Shown here piece after piece: positions 26,887-35,787 of a DNA stretch of 64,000 nt. Position 1 is the stretch's first letter; every line of letters starts with the position of its first letter. Origin of the DNA: Candidatus Allochristensenella caecavium (GTDB lineage: Bacteria; Bacillota; Clostridia; Christensenellales; QAND01); the NCBI GenBank assembly GCA_904397865.1, contig CAJFOS010000013.1:64001-128000 (forward strand), given 5' to 3'. The position numbers and the translations under genes were made by a program. A model generated the notes under the pieces. That model did no database searches, was not told the DNA's origin, and saw only the letters and a program-made list of their open reading frames with translations.

Positions 26887-27900
26887 GTGAGTGAACAGAC
26901 GCCGATTATTGATATTCAGGGGGTCAGCAAGTGCTTCCCAAGCAAGCAAGGAGAAGTATGGGCGCTCAATGAGATTGATATCGCGATTCAGCCGGGTGAG
27001 ATTTTTGGCATCATCGGGATGAGCGGCGCGGGAAAAAGTACGCTGGTGCGCTGTATCAATTTCTTGGAACAGCCGACCAAAGGCCGCGTAGTGGTCGATG
27101 GAATGGACATGGCTACGCTGTCTGACAAACAGCTATGCGAAGCCCGGCGTTCGATAGGAATGATTTTCCAGCAGTTTAACCTGCTTATGCAGCGTACGGC
27201 GAAAAGCAACATTTGCTTTCCGATGGAGATTGCCGGGAAAAGCAAGGAGGAAGCTTCCAAGCGTGCGGATGAATTGCTGGCACTAGTGGGGCTGGCGGAT
27301 AAAGCCGATGCATACCCTGCACAGTTGTCTGGCGGACAGAAGCAGCGCATTGCCATCGCCCGCGCATTGGCGACTTCGCCGAAGGTACTGTTGTGTGATG
27401 AAGCGACCAGCGCGCTTGACCCGACGACGACGCGTTCCATTTTGGGGTTGTTGAAGGATATCAATCAGCGCCTGGGCATAACGATTGTGGTCATCACGCA
27501 TGAAATGGCGGTTATAGAGGAAATCTGTACCAGCGTGGCGATTCTGGACCACAGCCGGGTAGTGGAGAAAGGCCGCGTACAGGATATATTTGCCAATCCG
27601 CAGACGCCGGCGGCGCAGAAGCTGGTGTTTCCGGAAGGGAGAAAGCGGCAGGGGTTTGGTTTGCGCCAATGCCGCATTGTATTCGATGGCAGTTCGTCGT
27701 ATGAACCGGTGGTGGCAAACATGGTGCTGGAGTGCAAGGCGCCGGTCAATATCATGTATGCAGATACCAAGGACATCGATGGCAAAGCGTTTGGCCAGAT
27801 TATTATCCAGCTGCCGGAAGACGATGCATTGGCCAACCGGATGATGGGCTACCTGCATGCGCAGGGGTTACAGACGGAGGAGGTGCGCCAGGATGCTTGA
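26887..27900 (+). CDS. metN: Methionine ABC transporter, ATP-binding protein
   Basis: 337 aa from a GTG start at 26887. Walker A is GMSGAGKST, the signature is LSGGQKQRIAIARAL, and Walker B is VLLCDEATSALDP. The C-terminal NIL domain (about residues 255-330), typical of MetN, binds methionine and inhibits transport allosterically in E. coli MetN. The stop overlaps metI by 8 nt. Confidence 0.96.
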   Translation: MSEQTPIIDIQGVSKCFPSKQGEVWALNEIDIAIQPGEIFGIIGMSGAGKSTLVRCINFLEQPTKGRVVVDGMDMATLSDKQLCEARRSIGMIFQQFNLLMQRTAKSNICFPMEIAGKSKEEASKRADELLALVGLADKADAYPAQLSGGQKQRIAIARALATSPKVLLCDEATSALDPTTTRSILGLLKDINQRLGITIVVITHEMAVIEEICTSVAILDHSRVVEKGRVQDIFANPQTPAAQKLVFPEGRKRQGFGLRQCRIVFDGSSSYEPVVANMVLECKAPVNIMYADTKDIDGKAFGQIIIQLPEDDALANRMMGYLHAQGLQTEEVRQDA

Positions 27901-28552
27901 CGCAGCGATTTGGTCCATGATTGGAGAAGGCGCTCTGCAGACCATTTATATGACCCTGGTTTCCACGTTGATTGCCTATATCATCGGCGTACCCGTCGGT
28001 ATCCTGCTGGTGATATCGGCCAAGGATGGCATCAAGCCCAACCGGGTGCTGAATCGGGTATTGGATGTGGTGGTCAATGTGCTGCGCAGCGTGCCGTTTT
28101 TGGTATTGCTGGTGTTGGTGATGCCGCTGACGCGCATCATTACCGGGACTAGCATCGGTACGACGGCGGCTATCGTCCCGCTGACGCTGGGCGCGGCGCC
28201 GTTTGTGGCGCGGCTGATTGAATCATCCATCAAAGAGGTGGACGCTGGCGTGATTGAAGCGGCGCAGTCCATGGGGGCGTCTCCGATGCAGATTGTGCGC
28301 AAGGTCATGTTGCCGGAAGCCAAGCCTTCGCTCATTGTAGGCGTTGCAATTGCGTTGACGACGATTTTAGGATATTCGACGTTGGCCGGGTTTGTCGGCG
28401 GCGGCGGCCTGGGCGATATCGCCGTGCGGTATGGATTACACCGTTATGAAACGGATATCATGATTGTAACCGTCGTTCTGCTGGTTGTTATTGTGCAAAT
28501 CATGCAGTACGTGGGGGATAAAATTGCGCAGAAAACGGATAAGCGCAAGTAA
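27893..28552 (+). CDS. metI: Methionine ABC transporter, permease
   Basis: 219 aa from the ATG at 27893, after GGAGGAGG and overlapping metN by 8 nt. About five membrane helices. The cytoplasmic EAA-type loop appears as DAGVIEAAQSMGASPMQIVRKVMLPEA, which docks on MetN. Methionine-type permease features such as LRSVPFLVLLVLVMPLTRI are present. Confidence 0.96.
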   Translation: MLDAAIWSMIGEGALQTIYMTLVSTLIAYIIGVPVGILLVISAKDGIKPNRVLNRVLDVVVNVLRSVPFLVLLVLVMPLTRIITGTSIGTTAAIVPLTLGAAPFVARLIESSIKEVDAGVIEAAQSMGASPMQIVRKVMLPEAKPSLIVGVAIALTTILGYSTLAGFVGGGGLGDIAVRYGLHRYETDIMIVTVVLLVVIVQIMQYVGDKIAQKTDKRK

Positions 28553-28584
28553 TTCAAAGGGACTTTTTTGAGGAGGGAATGGAA

Positions 28585-29394
28585 ATGAAAAAAACGGTCA
28601 GCCTGTTGTTGGCTGGAATCCTGAGCGTGGGCCTGCTGGCCGGCTGTGGCGGCGGGGCAGACGATAAAACGATTACCGTCGGCGCAACGCCGAATCCGCA
28701 TGCCGAAATTCTCGAACAGATTAAACCGGAACTGGAAGCCAAGGGGTATACGTTGGTGGTGAAGGAGTTTTCGGATTATTCTACATTGAACCCGGCACTT
28801 GTCAGCGGCGATATGGACGCAAACTTTTTCCAGCATGAGCCATACATGAAGGATTTCAATGAGAAAAACAACGCGGACCTGGTTGCAGCATTTGGCGTGC
28901 ATTATGAACCGATGGGCATCTATGCGGGGAAAACGAAATCGCTGGAGGAGCTGAAGGACGGCGCGACCATCAGCATTCCAAGTGATGGAACCAATGAAGC
29001 GCGAGCGCTGTGGCTGTTGGAAAGCGAGGGCCTGATTAAGCTCAAGGAAGACGCGGGGCTGAGCGCAACCCCGATTGATATTGTGGAAAATCCGAAAAAC
29101 CTGAAATTTTCCGAACTCGGGGCCGAGCAGCTGCCGCGTTCGCTGCAGGATGTGGATTTAGCGGTAATTAATGGAAACTATGCCTTGCAGGGCGGGCTGA
29201 AAATCAGCGACGCGCTGGCGATTGAAGACAAGGAATCCGTGGGGGCAAAAACCTATCAGAATATTGTAGCCGTACGTGCTGAAGACGTGGATAGCCCCAA
29301 AACGCAGGCCTTGAAGGAAGCCCTGCAAAGCGACACCGTCCGCAAATTCATCGAAGAGAAATATCCGGACGGTTCGGTGGTAACGGTATTCTAG
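28585..29394 (+). CDS. metQ: Methionine-binding lipoprotein
   Basis: 269 aa from the ATG at 28585, seven bases after AGGAGGG. Lipobox LLAGCG gives a lipid-anchored substrate-binding protein. NLPA/MetQ family segments: ITVGATPNPHAEILEQIKP, DANFFQHEPYMKDFN, GIYAGKTKSLEELKDGA, ISIPSDGTNEARALWLLE and VINGNYAL. It delivers L- or D-methionine to MetNI. Confidence 0.96.
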   Translation: MKKTVSLLLAGILSVGLLAGCGGGADDKTITVGATPNPHAEILEQIKPELEAKGYTLVVKEFSDYSTLNPALVSGDMDANFFQHEPYMKDFNEKNNADLVAAFGVHYEPMGIYAGKTKSLEELKDGATISIPSDGTNEARALWLLESEGLIKLKEDAGLSATPIDIVENPKNLKFSELGAEQLPRSLQDVDLAVINGNYALQGGLKISDALAIEDKESVGAKTYQNIVAVRAEDVDSPKTQALKEALQSDTVRKFIEEKYPDGSVVTVF

Positions 29395-29414
29395 ACATAC
29401 AAAAAACAAAAAAA

Positions 29415-29450
29415 GAAAAGACAGGAAAATCATTTTCCTGTCTTTTTCTT
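29415..29450 (+). terminator. Intrinsic terminator after metQ
   Basis: AAAAGACAGGAAAA, TC loop, ATTTTCCTGTCTTTT and more T residues. Confidence 0.9.
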
Positions 29451-29505
29451 TTTGCCATGGCTAGGGCGAGGAAAACGGGAAAAGGGAGATGAAAATGAAA
29501 ATAAA

Positions 29506-29520
29506 TGAAAATCATTCTTG
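29506..29520. promoter_or_regulatory. Candidate Fur-family operator upstream of the hydrogenase operon
   Basis: TGAAAATCATTCTTG fits the 7-1-7 Fur/PerR-type inverted repeat TGATAATnATTATCA at 10-11 of 14 defined positions. It lies about 135 nt upstream of the first hydrogenase gene; a TATAAT at 29582-29587 may be the -10 box. Regulation by iron or peroxide stress is inference. Confidence 0.45.
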
Positions 29521-29640
29521 ATATGTAAAAGGAAAATGAAAAAGATTTTTGAATCTACTACACAAAAGGAATGAATATAGTTATAATCCTATATATAGAC
29601 TTTTTCTATGGAATTAGATGAAGCGGGGGAGGACTTTTGT

Positions 29641-30120
29641 ATGCTAGAAAAATCGTTCTATGAACAGGCAGACAAAGCCATTGCCAAACACGGCAGGCAG
29701 CGTTCGGCTTTGATGCCCATCATCCAGGATATACAGCGCGTATATCGGTACCTGCCGCCGGAACTGTTAAGTTATGTGGCGGAACAACTGGATATTAGCG
29801 AAGCGAAAGTGTACAGTGTAGCGACGTTTTACGAAAACTTTTCCTTTGAGCCCAAGGGAAAGTATGTGCTCAAGGTATGTGATGGAACGGCCTGTCATGT
29901 GCGAAAATCCATTCCGATTCTCAACCGGTTGCGGGAGGACCTTGGGTTGAGTGAAAAGAAGCATACCACCGACGATATGCTGTTCACCTTGGAAACGGTA
30001 TCATGTCTGGGTGCGTGTGGGTTAGCGCCGGTGATGACGGTCAATGACAAGGTGTATCCATCGATGACGCCGGACGCGGCTTCGGCATTGATTGAAGAAT
30101 TGAGGGGTGAGAGCAAATGA
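29641..30120 (+). CDS. NADH-linked [FeFe]-hydrogenase, NuoE-like [2Fe-2S] subunit
   Basis: 159 aa from the ATG at 29641, preceded by GGGGGAGG; the in-frame ATG at 29608 has no such site. A helical N-terminus is followed by a thioredoxin-like [2Fe-2S] domain with ligands CDGTAC and CLGAC (C-x4-C and C-x3-C). It equals HydC of Thermotoga-type or HndA of Desulfovibrio-type hydrogenases and passes electrons between the NuoF-like subunit and hydrogenase. ATGA overlap with the next gene. Confidence 0.93.
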   Translation: MLEKSFYEQADKAIAKHGRQRSALMPIIQDIQRVYRYLPPELLSYVAEQLDISEAKVYSVATFYENFSFEPKGKYVLKVCDGTACHVRKSIPILNRLREDLGLSEKKHTTDDMLFTLETVSCLGACGLAPVMTVNDKVYPSMTPDAASALIEELRGESK

Positions 30121-31988
30121 AGCTGGCCAATCGGGAAGCATTGATGGAAAAACGGGCGGCCTGCGAGGCGGCTCTGAAAGCGGATGATATCCGCATCCTG
30201 GTTTGTTCGGGTACGGGATGTGTGGCAAGCGGTTCGAGAAATATTTACGAAAAGTTCGTAGAACTGGCGGCGCAGCACCCCCATGTGGACGTGCAGTTTG
30301 ACGCAGGTGCTGCACATGTGGGTATTAAAAAAAGCGGTTGCCACGGATTTTGTGAAATGGGGCCGCTGGTGCGCATTGAACCATACGGTTATCTGTATGT
30401 AAAAACGAAACTGGAGGACTGCCAGGATATCTGGGATACAACGGTGCTGGGCGGCAAGCCGCTTCACCGGTTGATGTACCACCAGAACGGACAGGTATAT
30501 GAAAAACAGGAAGAAATTCCGTTTTATGAAAAACAGACGCGCGTTGTATTGAAAAACTGTGGGCATATCGACGCCGAACATATCGATGAAGCGTTGGCCA
30601 TTGGCGGCTATGCGGCGCTGGAAAAAGCGCTGTTTGAGATGAAACCCGAGGACGTCATCAATGAAGTGTCCATTTCCACGTTGCGTGGGCGCGGGGGTGG
30701 CGGATTTCCTACGGGCCGCAAATGGCAGCAGGTGGCACGCCAGAAGGAAACAACCCGTTATGTGGTCTGCAATGGTGACGAGGGCGACCCGGGTGCCTTT
30801 ATGGACCGCAGCATCATGGAAGGCGACCCGCACCGGATGATTGAAGGCATGATTATTGCGGCCTATGCGGTGGGTGCACAGGAAGGATATATCTATGTGC
30901 GTGCGGAATACCCGCTGGCGGTGGAACGCCTGCGCAATGCGATAGCACAAGCGGAAGCGTATGGATTCCTGGGCGAGGATATTCTGGGAACGGGATTCAA
31001 CTTCCGCCTGCATATCAACCAGGGTGCAGGTGCATTCGTATGCGGTGAGGGCAGCGCGCTGACCACATCGATTGAAGGAGACCGCGGCATGCCGCGCGTC
31101 AAACCGCCGCGCACGGTCGAACAGGGCTTGTGGGGCAAACCAACGGTGCTCAACAACGTCGAGACCTTTGCCAATGTACCGGGGATTGTGCTCAATGGGG
31201 GTCAATGGTATGCAAGCATCGGGCCTAAAAACAGCCCGGGAACCAAAGCTTTTGCACTGACGGGCAATGTCAACAACACTGGATTGATTGAAGTGCCGAT
31301 GGGAACGACGCTGCGCGAAGTTATCTTCGATATCGGCGGCGGCATTAAAAATGGACGCAAGTTCAAGGCCGTACAGATTGGCGGCCCTTCGGGCGGTTGT
31401 TTGATTACGGACCATTTAGACCTTTCCCTGGACTTCGATTCGCTGAAAAAAGTGGGTGCGATGATTGGTTCCGGCGGCCTGGTCGTCATGGACGAGGACT
31501 CCTGTATGGTGGAAGTCGCCCGTTTCTTCATGAACTTTACACAGAATGAGAGCTGCGGCAAATGCGTGCCGTGCCGCGAGGGCACCAAGCGTATGCTGGA
31601 AATTCTGGAACGCATTGTCAAAGGCAACGGGACGATGGAAGATTTGGACCTGTTGGAAGAACTGGCAGATACGATTACCAATGCGGCCTTGTGCGGGCTG
31701 GGTAAAACGGCGGCGATGCCGGTCATGGGTACGCTGAAGGTTTTCCGCGACGAGTACATTGCGCATGTGGTGGATAAGCGCTGCCCGGCCGGCGTATGCA
31801 CGGCGCTGCGGCGGTTTAAGATTGACCCCGCGTTGTGTAAGGGGTGCTCCAAATGCGCGCGGAATTGTCCGGTTGGAGCGATTTCAGGGCAGATTAAACA
31901 GCCTTTCGTGATTGATACGGACAAGTGCATTAAGTGCGGCGCTTGTATGGATAACTGTTCCTTTGGCGCCATCAGCGTGGAGAAATAG
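30117..31988 (+). CDS. NADH-linked [FeFe]-hydrogenase, NuoF-like flavoprotein subunit
   Basis: 623 aa. Order of domains: N-terminal thioredoxin-like [2Fe-2S] (about 25-115; CSGTGC and CHGFC); NADH and FMN site with LRGRGGGGFPTGRKW near 190-205 and NGDEGDPGAFMDRSIMEGDPHRM; SLBB; a [4Fe-4S] segment ESCGKCVPCREGTKRM near 478-493; and two C-terminal [4Fe-4S] ferredoxin motifs (CKGCSKCARNCP, CIKCGACMDNC). It corresponds to HydB/HndC and oxidises or reduces NAD(H). This architecture is that of electron-bifurcating or confurcating hydrogenases. Confidence 0.95.
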   Translation: MKLANREALMEKRAACEAALKADDIRILVCSGTGCVASGSRNIYEKFVELAAQHPHVDVQFDAGAAHVGIKKSGCHGFCEMGPLVRIEPYGYLYVKTKLEDCQDIWDTTVLGGKPLHRLMYHQNGQVYEKQEEIPFYEKQTRVVLKNCGHIDAEHIDEALAIGGYAALEKALFEMKPEDVINEVSISTLRGRGGGGFPTGRKWQQVARQKETTRYVVCNGDEGDPGAFMDRSIMEGDPHRMIEGMIIAAYAVGAQEGYIYVRAEYPLAVERLRNAIAQAEAYGFLGEDILGTGFNFRLHINQGAGAFVCGEGSALTTSIEGDRGMPRVKPPRTVEQGLWGKPTVLNNVETFANVPGIVLNGGQWYASIGPKNSPGTKAFALTGNVNNTGLIEVPMGTTLREVIFDIGGGIKNGRKFKAVQIGGPSGGCLITDHLDLSLDFDSLKKVGAMIGSGGLVVMDEDSCMVEVARFFMNFTQNESCGKCVPCREGTKRMLEILERIVKGNGTMEDLDLLEELADTITNAALCGLGKTAAMPVMGTLKVFRDEYIAHVVDKRCPAGVCTALRRFKIDPALCKGCSKCARNCPVGAISGQIKQPFVIDTDKCIKCGACMDNCSFGAISVEK

Positions 31989-32000
31989 GAGGATAGGCCC

Positions 32001-33695
32001 ATGGCATATATGATTATCGATGGCATCCGTGTGCCAATCGAAGGAGAGAAAAATATACTTTCGGTGATTCGCAAGGCGGGCATCGATTTACCAACGTTTT
32101 GTTATCAATCTGAGCTGTCCACCTACGGTGCTTGCCGGATGTGCGTGGTGGAGAACGAATGGGGCGGAATCATCGCTTCCTGTTCGGAACCGCCGCGTGA
32201 CGGCATGGTGATTCGGACGAATACGCCTAAACTGCAAAAACATCGTAAGATGATTTTGGAATTGCTGCTCGCTTCGCACTGCCGCGATTGCACGACGTGC
32301 AACAAGAGCGGGCGCTGTTCGCTGCAAAAGCTGGCGGCACGCTATCAAATTAAGAACGTACGCTTTGCCAATTACCATGAAAACATGCCGGTAGATGCTT
32401 CTTCACCATGTATCGTACGTGACCCGAACAAATGTATTTTGTGCGGTGACTGTGTGCGGGCATGTTCGGAAATCCAAGGGTTAGGGGTTTTGGACTTTGT
32501 CGGCCGTGGTTCCAAGATGCAGGTAATGCCGGCATTCAACCGGCTGCTGAGCGAAACCAACTGCGTTGGTTGCGGTCAGTGCCGCGCTGTCTGTCCAACC
32601 GGTGCTATCTGTATTCAAAACCAGGAAGCGGCGGTATGGAAATTGATTTCCGACCCGCAAAAACGCGTGGTCGTGCAGTTCGCTCCCGCTGTTCGTGTGG
32701 CGGTAGGCGAAGAATTTGGTATTCCTGCGGGTGAAAACTGCACAGGCAAGATGGTTGCCGCGCTGCGCCGCCTGGGATTTGACGAGGTATATGACACGAC
32801 GCTGGGTGCGGACTTGACAGTAATGGAAGAATCCAAGGAATTGGTGGACCGCTTGACCAAGGGCACGGGCAAGTTGCCCATGTTTACTTCCTGCTGCCCG
32901 GGCTGGGTTAAATTCTGCGAAAATGAATTCCCGGAACTGCGGGAAAATATATCGACTTGCCGTTCGCCCATGCAGATGTTTGCCGCCGTACTTAAAGAGC
33001 ATTTTAAGCACGTCAAGGAGGTGGATGGGAAGGACACCGCTGTGGTTGCTATCATGCCGTGCACGGCCAAAAAAGCGGAAGCAGCGCGCCCCGAACATGC
33101 CACGGAGGGCATTCCGGACGTGGATGTGGTGCTGACGACGCAGGAATTGGTGATGATGATTCAGGAAGCGGGCATCGACTTCGCACGCCTGGAGGCGGAA
33201 GCACCGGATATGCCGTTTGGTTTGGCTTCCGGCGCAGGCGTGATTTTCGGCGTGACCGGCGGTGTGACGGAAGCCGTATTGCGCCGCCTGGTGGAAGACC
33301 ATTCGCCACAGAGCATCAAGGACATTGCCTTTACTGGCGTGCGTGGGTTTGATGGGCTGAAGGAAGCGACCGTACAGGTGGGTGATGCACAGGTGCGCAT
33401 TGCGATTGTCAACGGCTTGAAGAATACGCGTACGCTGATTGAGAAGATGAAGGCGGGCGAATTGAGCTATGATTTTGTTGAGGTCATGGCATGCCGGTAT
33501 GGTTGCGTAGGCGGTGGCGGACAGCCGATTTCCTTTGATGCAGCCACCAAGTTCCGCCGCGGGCAGGGTCTCTATCATGCCGATGCTTCAGCGCAAATCA
33601 AGAGTTCGGAAGAGAACCCGATTATCATGAGCCTGTATGGTGGTATTCTGAAAGGGAAAGTACACGAGTTGTTGCATGACGAACCCGTGCAATAA
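32001..33695 (+). CDS. hydA: [FeFe]-hydrogenase catalytic subunit
   Basis: 564 aa. N-terminal plant-type [2Fe-2S] domain (C34, C45, C48, C61), a His/Cys-ligated cluster (H93, then C97, C100, C106), two [4Fe-4S] motifs (CILCGDCVRAC and CVGCGQCRAVC), then the H-cluster domain. Motif L1 is TSCCPGW (296-302; C298/C299), L2 MPCTAKK (352-358), and L3 MACRYGCVGGGGQP from 496. L3 differs from the common MACPGGC form by RY in place of PG; the ligands C498 and C502 remain. A C-terminal small-subunit-like tail follows. It makes or oxidises H2. Maturases HydE/F/G are not in the window. Confidence 0.96.
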   Translation: MAYMIIDGIRVPIEGEKNILSVIRKAGIDLPTFCYQSELSTYGACRMCVVENEWGGIIASCSEPPRDGMVIRTNTPKLQKHRKMILELLLASHCRDCTTCNKSGRCSLQKLAARYQIKNVRFANYHENMPVDASSPCIVRDPNKCILCGDCVRACSEIQGLGVLDFVGRGSKMQVMPAFNRLLSETNCVGCGQCRAVCPTGAICIQNQEAAVWKLISDPQKRVVVQFAPAVRVAVGEEFGIPAGENCTGKMVAALRRLGFDEVYDTTLGADLTVMEESKELVDRLTKGTGKLPMFTSCCPGWVKFCENEFPELRENISTCRSPMQMFAAVLKEHFKHVKEVDGKDTAVVAIMPCTAKKAEAARPEHATEGIPDVDVVLTTQELVMMIQEAGIDFARLEAEAPDMPFGLASGAGVIFGVTGGVTEAVLRRLVEDHSPQSIKDIAFTGVRGFDGLKEATVQVGDAQVRIAIVNGLKNTRTLIEKMKAGELSYDFVEVMACRYGCVGGGGQPISFDAATKFRRGQGLYHADASAQIKSSEENPIIMSLYGGILKGKVHELLHDEPVQ

Positions 33696-33732
33696 AAACC
33701 TGTAAAAAAACAGTCGAAGGGAGCGATGGGGC

Positions 33733-33978
33733 ATGAAAGTGAAGGTATGTATTGGTAGCGCCTGCCATGTAAAAGGAAGCTACAACGTAATCAACCGTCT
33801 GCAGCACCTGTTGGAGGAGAATCAACTCAGCGGACAGGTCGAAATTGAACCCGTGTTCTGCCTGGGAAACTGTGTGAATGCTGTATCCGTACAAATCGAC
33901 GATTTGCCGGTGCAGTCCGTCTCCAAAGAGACGGTGGATGCTTTTTTTGAACAGAGCATTCGTCCAAGACTGACCTGA
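33733..33978 (+). CDS. Small thioredoxin-like [2Fe-2S] ferredoxin
   Basis: 81 aa. It has the minimal NuoE-type cluster-binding pattern CIGSAC near the N-terminus (C6, C11) and CLGNC in the middle, on a thioredoxin-like fold (MKVKVCIGSACHVKGSY). It lies 37 nt behind hydA, before the operon terminator, so it is likely an electron carrier for the hydrogenase or a separate protein partner. The same fold occurs already in the NuoE-like and NuoF-like subunits, so this is a third copy. Confidence 0.85.
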   Translation: MKVKVCIGSACHVKGSYNVINRLQHLLEENQLSGQVEIEPVFCLGNCVNAVSVQIDDLPVQSVSKETVDAFFEQSIRPRLT

Positions 33979-33980
33979 AT

Positions 33981-34012
33981 AAAAAAGAGCCGCCTTTTGC
34001 GGCTCTTTTTTA
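33981..34012. terminator. Bidirectional terminator between the hydrogenase operon and the flavin reductase gene
   Basis: AAAAAAGAGCCGC, CTTTT loop, GCGGCTCTTTTTT. A/T-rich flanks on both sides serve both converging transcripts; the stop of the minus-strand gene lies inside its right edge. Confidence 0.9.
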
Positions 34013-34519
34013 ATGTTGTTTCTGAAAAGACGGAGCATTTTTCGGTGTGGTACCATGACGAATCTGTCGATAATCCGTATAGGTGAGCACGGGAACATCG
34101 GATAAACATTGAGCTTGCTCCAGCCGGCTGATAAATAACAGGTGCGAGTCCAGGTCAAGAGTATGTTCGATACAGCAGGAAAACTGGGCGGACGATACGC
34201 TGGGTAGATAGGGAATCCCCGCCGCGTCGTATGCCGCTGAAAAAGAGGCAAACTTATTCTGTTCGCGTCCGGAACGAAAGCCGAAGGTACCGATAACATC
34301 ACGGTTGGTCGATTGGTTGAGTACGGTTGCACAAAACCGCCCGGAGTGTACCATCAGCTCCGTGGTAAAATTCTGTTTGCTTAACGCCAAGCAAAGCCGA
34401 GGCGGCTCTGCCGTGACTTGTGTGAGCGTATTGGCAATGCATCCACCCATTTGGTTCTCCTGGCGTGCGGTAATCAAATATAGTCCATAGGTCAGTTGAA
34501 ACAAAGCATCCAGATTCAT
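34010..34519 (-). CDS. Flavin reductase-like (FMN-binding split barrel) protein
   Basis: 169 aa from the ATG at 34519, after AAAGGAGA; the longer frame to 34600 overlaps the upstream gene. The N-terminal LFQLTYGLYLITARQENQMGG and ANTLTQVTAEPPRLCLALSK, then GRFCATVLNQSTNRDVIGTFGFRSG, match the flavin reductase domain found alone or in rubredoxin/flavoprotein fusions of anaerobes. It binds FMN and probably shuttles electrons. A partner rubredoxin is not adjacent. It lies 40 nt downstream of the esterase gene. Confidence 0.88.
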   Translation of the reverse strand: MNLDALFQLTYGLYLITARQENQMGGCIANTLTQVTAEPPRLCLALSKQNFTTELMVHSGRFCATVLNQSTNRDVIGTFGFRSGREQNKFASFSAAYDAAGIPYLPSVSSAQFSCCIEHTLDLDSHLLFISRLEQAQCLSDVPVLTYTDYRQIRHGTTPKNAPSFQKQH

Positions 34520-34559
34520 AGCAAATCTCTCCTTTTTGCAGGGCTTGCCGGAAAAGCAA

Positions 34560-35465
34560 TCAGGATGTCGTTTCCAGCAGCTGTTGACGGAAAAAAGCAA
34601 GCATCTGTTCCATGGATACAGCGGATTCTGGGTGGCGTGGATTTAGATGAAACACATGCGCCAGTTTTTTGTGTGTTTTATCCCAGAGCTGGGCCTGATG
34701 AGGAATATGAAGCGCTTCCAGCTGGGTGAGCATATGGCGGGTTTCCGGAAACAATCCGTCATTTTCTGTGGAAAGCAGATAAGTGGGCGGGAAGGAAGGC
34801 GTCATAAAGGCCCGTGCTGAGGTGTAGGGATAACACGGAAGATGCTGATAGTCCTTGCTGCCCAATACCATTTCCATATGGTCCTGCATCCGCGGGAATT
34901 TGCACTCCTGTACGGTCTGCAGGTCATACACGCCGCAGTGCAGGCCGACGCCCATGAAGTCCGTATAAGGTGGGTCAAGCTGATAAAAATCCGATAACAC
35001 GGGATTCTGACAAGTGCAGATGGCCATGGCGGCAATGTATGCACCCGCGGAATCGCCGCAAAGAAAAACCTGTTCCGGATGGGCGAAGAAGGAAGCCCCG
35101 GACTGGCGTAGCCACCGTAGGGCGGCCAATGTATCCTGCAGCTGTGCGGGATGCGGATACTGTGGAGCAAGCCGGTAATTGATATTGACGACAGCAAATC
35201 CGCCCAACGACAGTTGCATACCATAGTATTGGTAAAGTTCCTTGTCGCCATACATCCAGCCGCCGCCATGCACATTGACGATGGTGGGGAGGAGGTCTTG
35301 CGTGCCCGCAGGGATATAGACATCCAACAGATGTTCGGTCAACCCATCATCCAGATAGGGAATGTCTTTATAAAGCGTGACGCCGGCCGGCGGTTGCTGG
35401 CGGGCCAGACGCATCTGGTCCATCCGACCAACGGCTTTCCACATCATTTTGGTTAGGGTATACAT
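34560..35465 (-). CDS. Alpha/beta hydrolase (hormone-sensitive-lipase-like esterase)
   Basis: 301 aa from the ATG at 35465 (MYTLTKMMWKAVGRM); an ATG at 35489 overlaps the ribosome site. The oxyanion-hole motif HGGGWMYGD and nucleophile motif GDSAGAYIA (Ser within GDSAG) are clear. The catalytic Asp is likely in ENDGLFP and the His in KLAHVF. Substrate not known. First gene of a two-gene minus-strand unit with the flavin reductase-like gene. Confidence 0.9.
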   Translation of the reverse strand: MYTLTKMMWKAVGRMDQMRLARQQPPAGVTLYKDIPYLDDGLTEHLLDVYIPAGTQDLLPTIVNVHGGGWMYGDKELYQYYGMQLSLGGFAVVNINYRLAPQYPHPAQLQDTLAALRWLRQSGASFFAHPEQVFLCGDSAGAYIAAMAICTCQNPVLSDFYQLDPPYTDFMGVGLHCGVYDLQTVQECKFPRMQDHMEMVLGSKDYQHLPCYPYTSARAFMTPSFPPTYLLSTENDGLFPETRHMLTQLEALHIPHQAQLWDKTHKKLAHVFHLNPRHPESAVSMEQMLAFFRQQLLETTS

Positions 35466-35787
35466 GTGAAAATAATCCCTTCTTTCCATGTCCTTACACT
35501 ATACCGTTGGCTCGGAACGGATGCAAGCATACGGCGCTCCTCCGTCCGTCTAGGCGAAAGCATGGGAATATGGTAAAATAACCACAATGCGATGTTTTCC
35601 GCTGCAAAGGCGGTGGATACCATCGCCCTCTTTTCATAGAAACATCGTTTATCCAAACCATTGCATACCGGCTGCGTATATACGGGATAGCCAAGAAGGA
35701 ATACCAACGAGCTATCACGGGTTGGGCCGGTGTGCGCAGCCTATACGCATATAATACGATGTGCGGCCGTGCGGGAGGCGAGAAGCA
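35466..35787. other. Divergent intergenic region
   Basis: It holds the minus-strand promoter listed next and a TATAAT at 35750-35755 ahead of the acyltransferase gene with no good -35 at 16-18 nt. No supported coding frame or known RNA is visible. Confidence 0.5.
35498..35526 (-). promoter_or_regulatory. Promoter of the esterase-flavin reductase unit
   Basis: On the minus strand, TTGCAT (complement of 35521-35526), 17-nt spacer, TATAGT (complement of 35498-35503), 33 nt before the ATG. Confidence 0.65.

Noticed and set aside
29895-31415. 506-codon minus-strand frame
   Set aside because: It is antisense to the NuoF-like hydrogenase gene, whose motifs are continuous and unmistakable.
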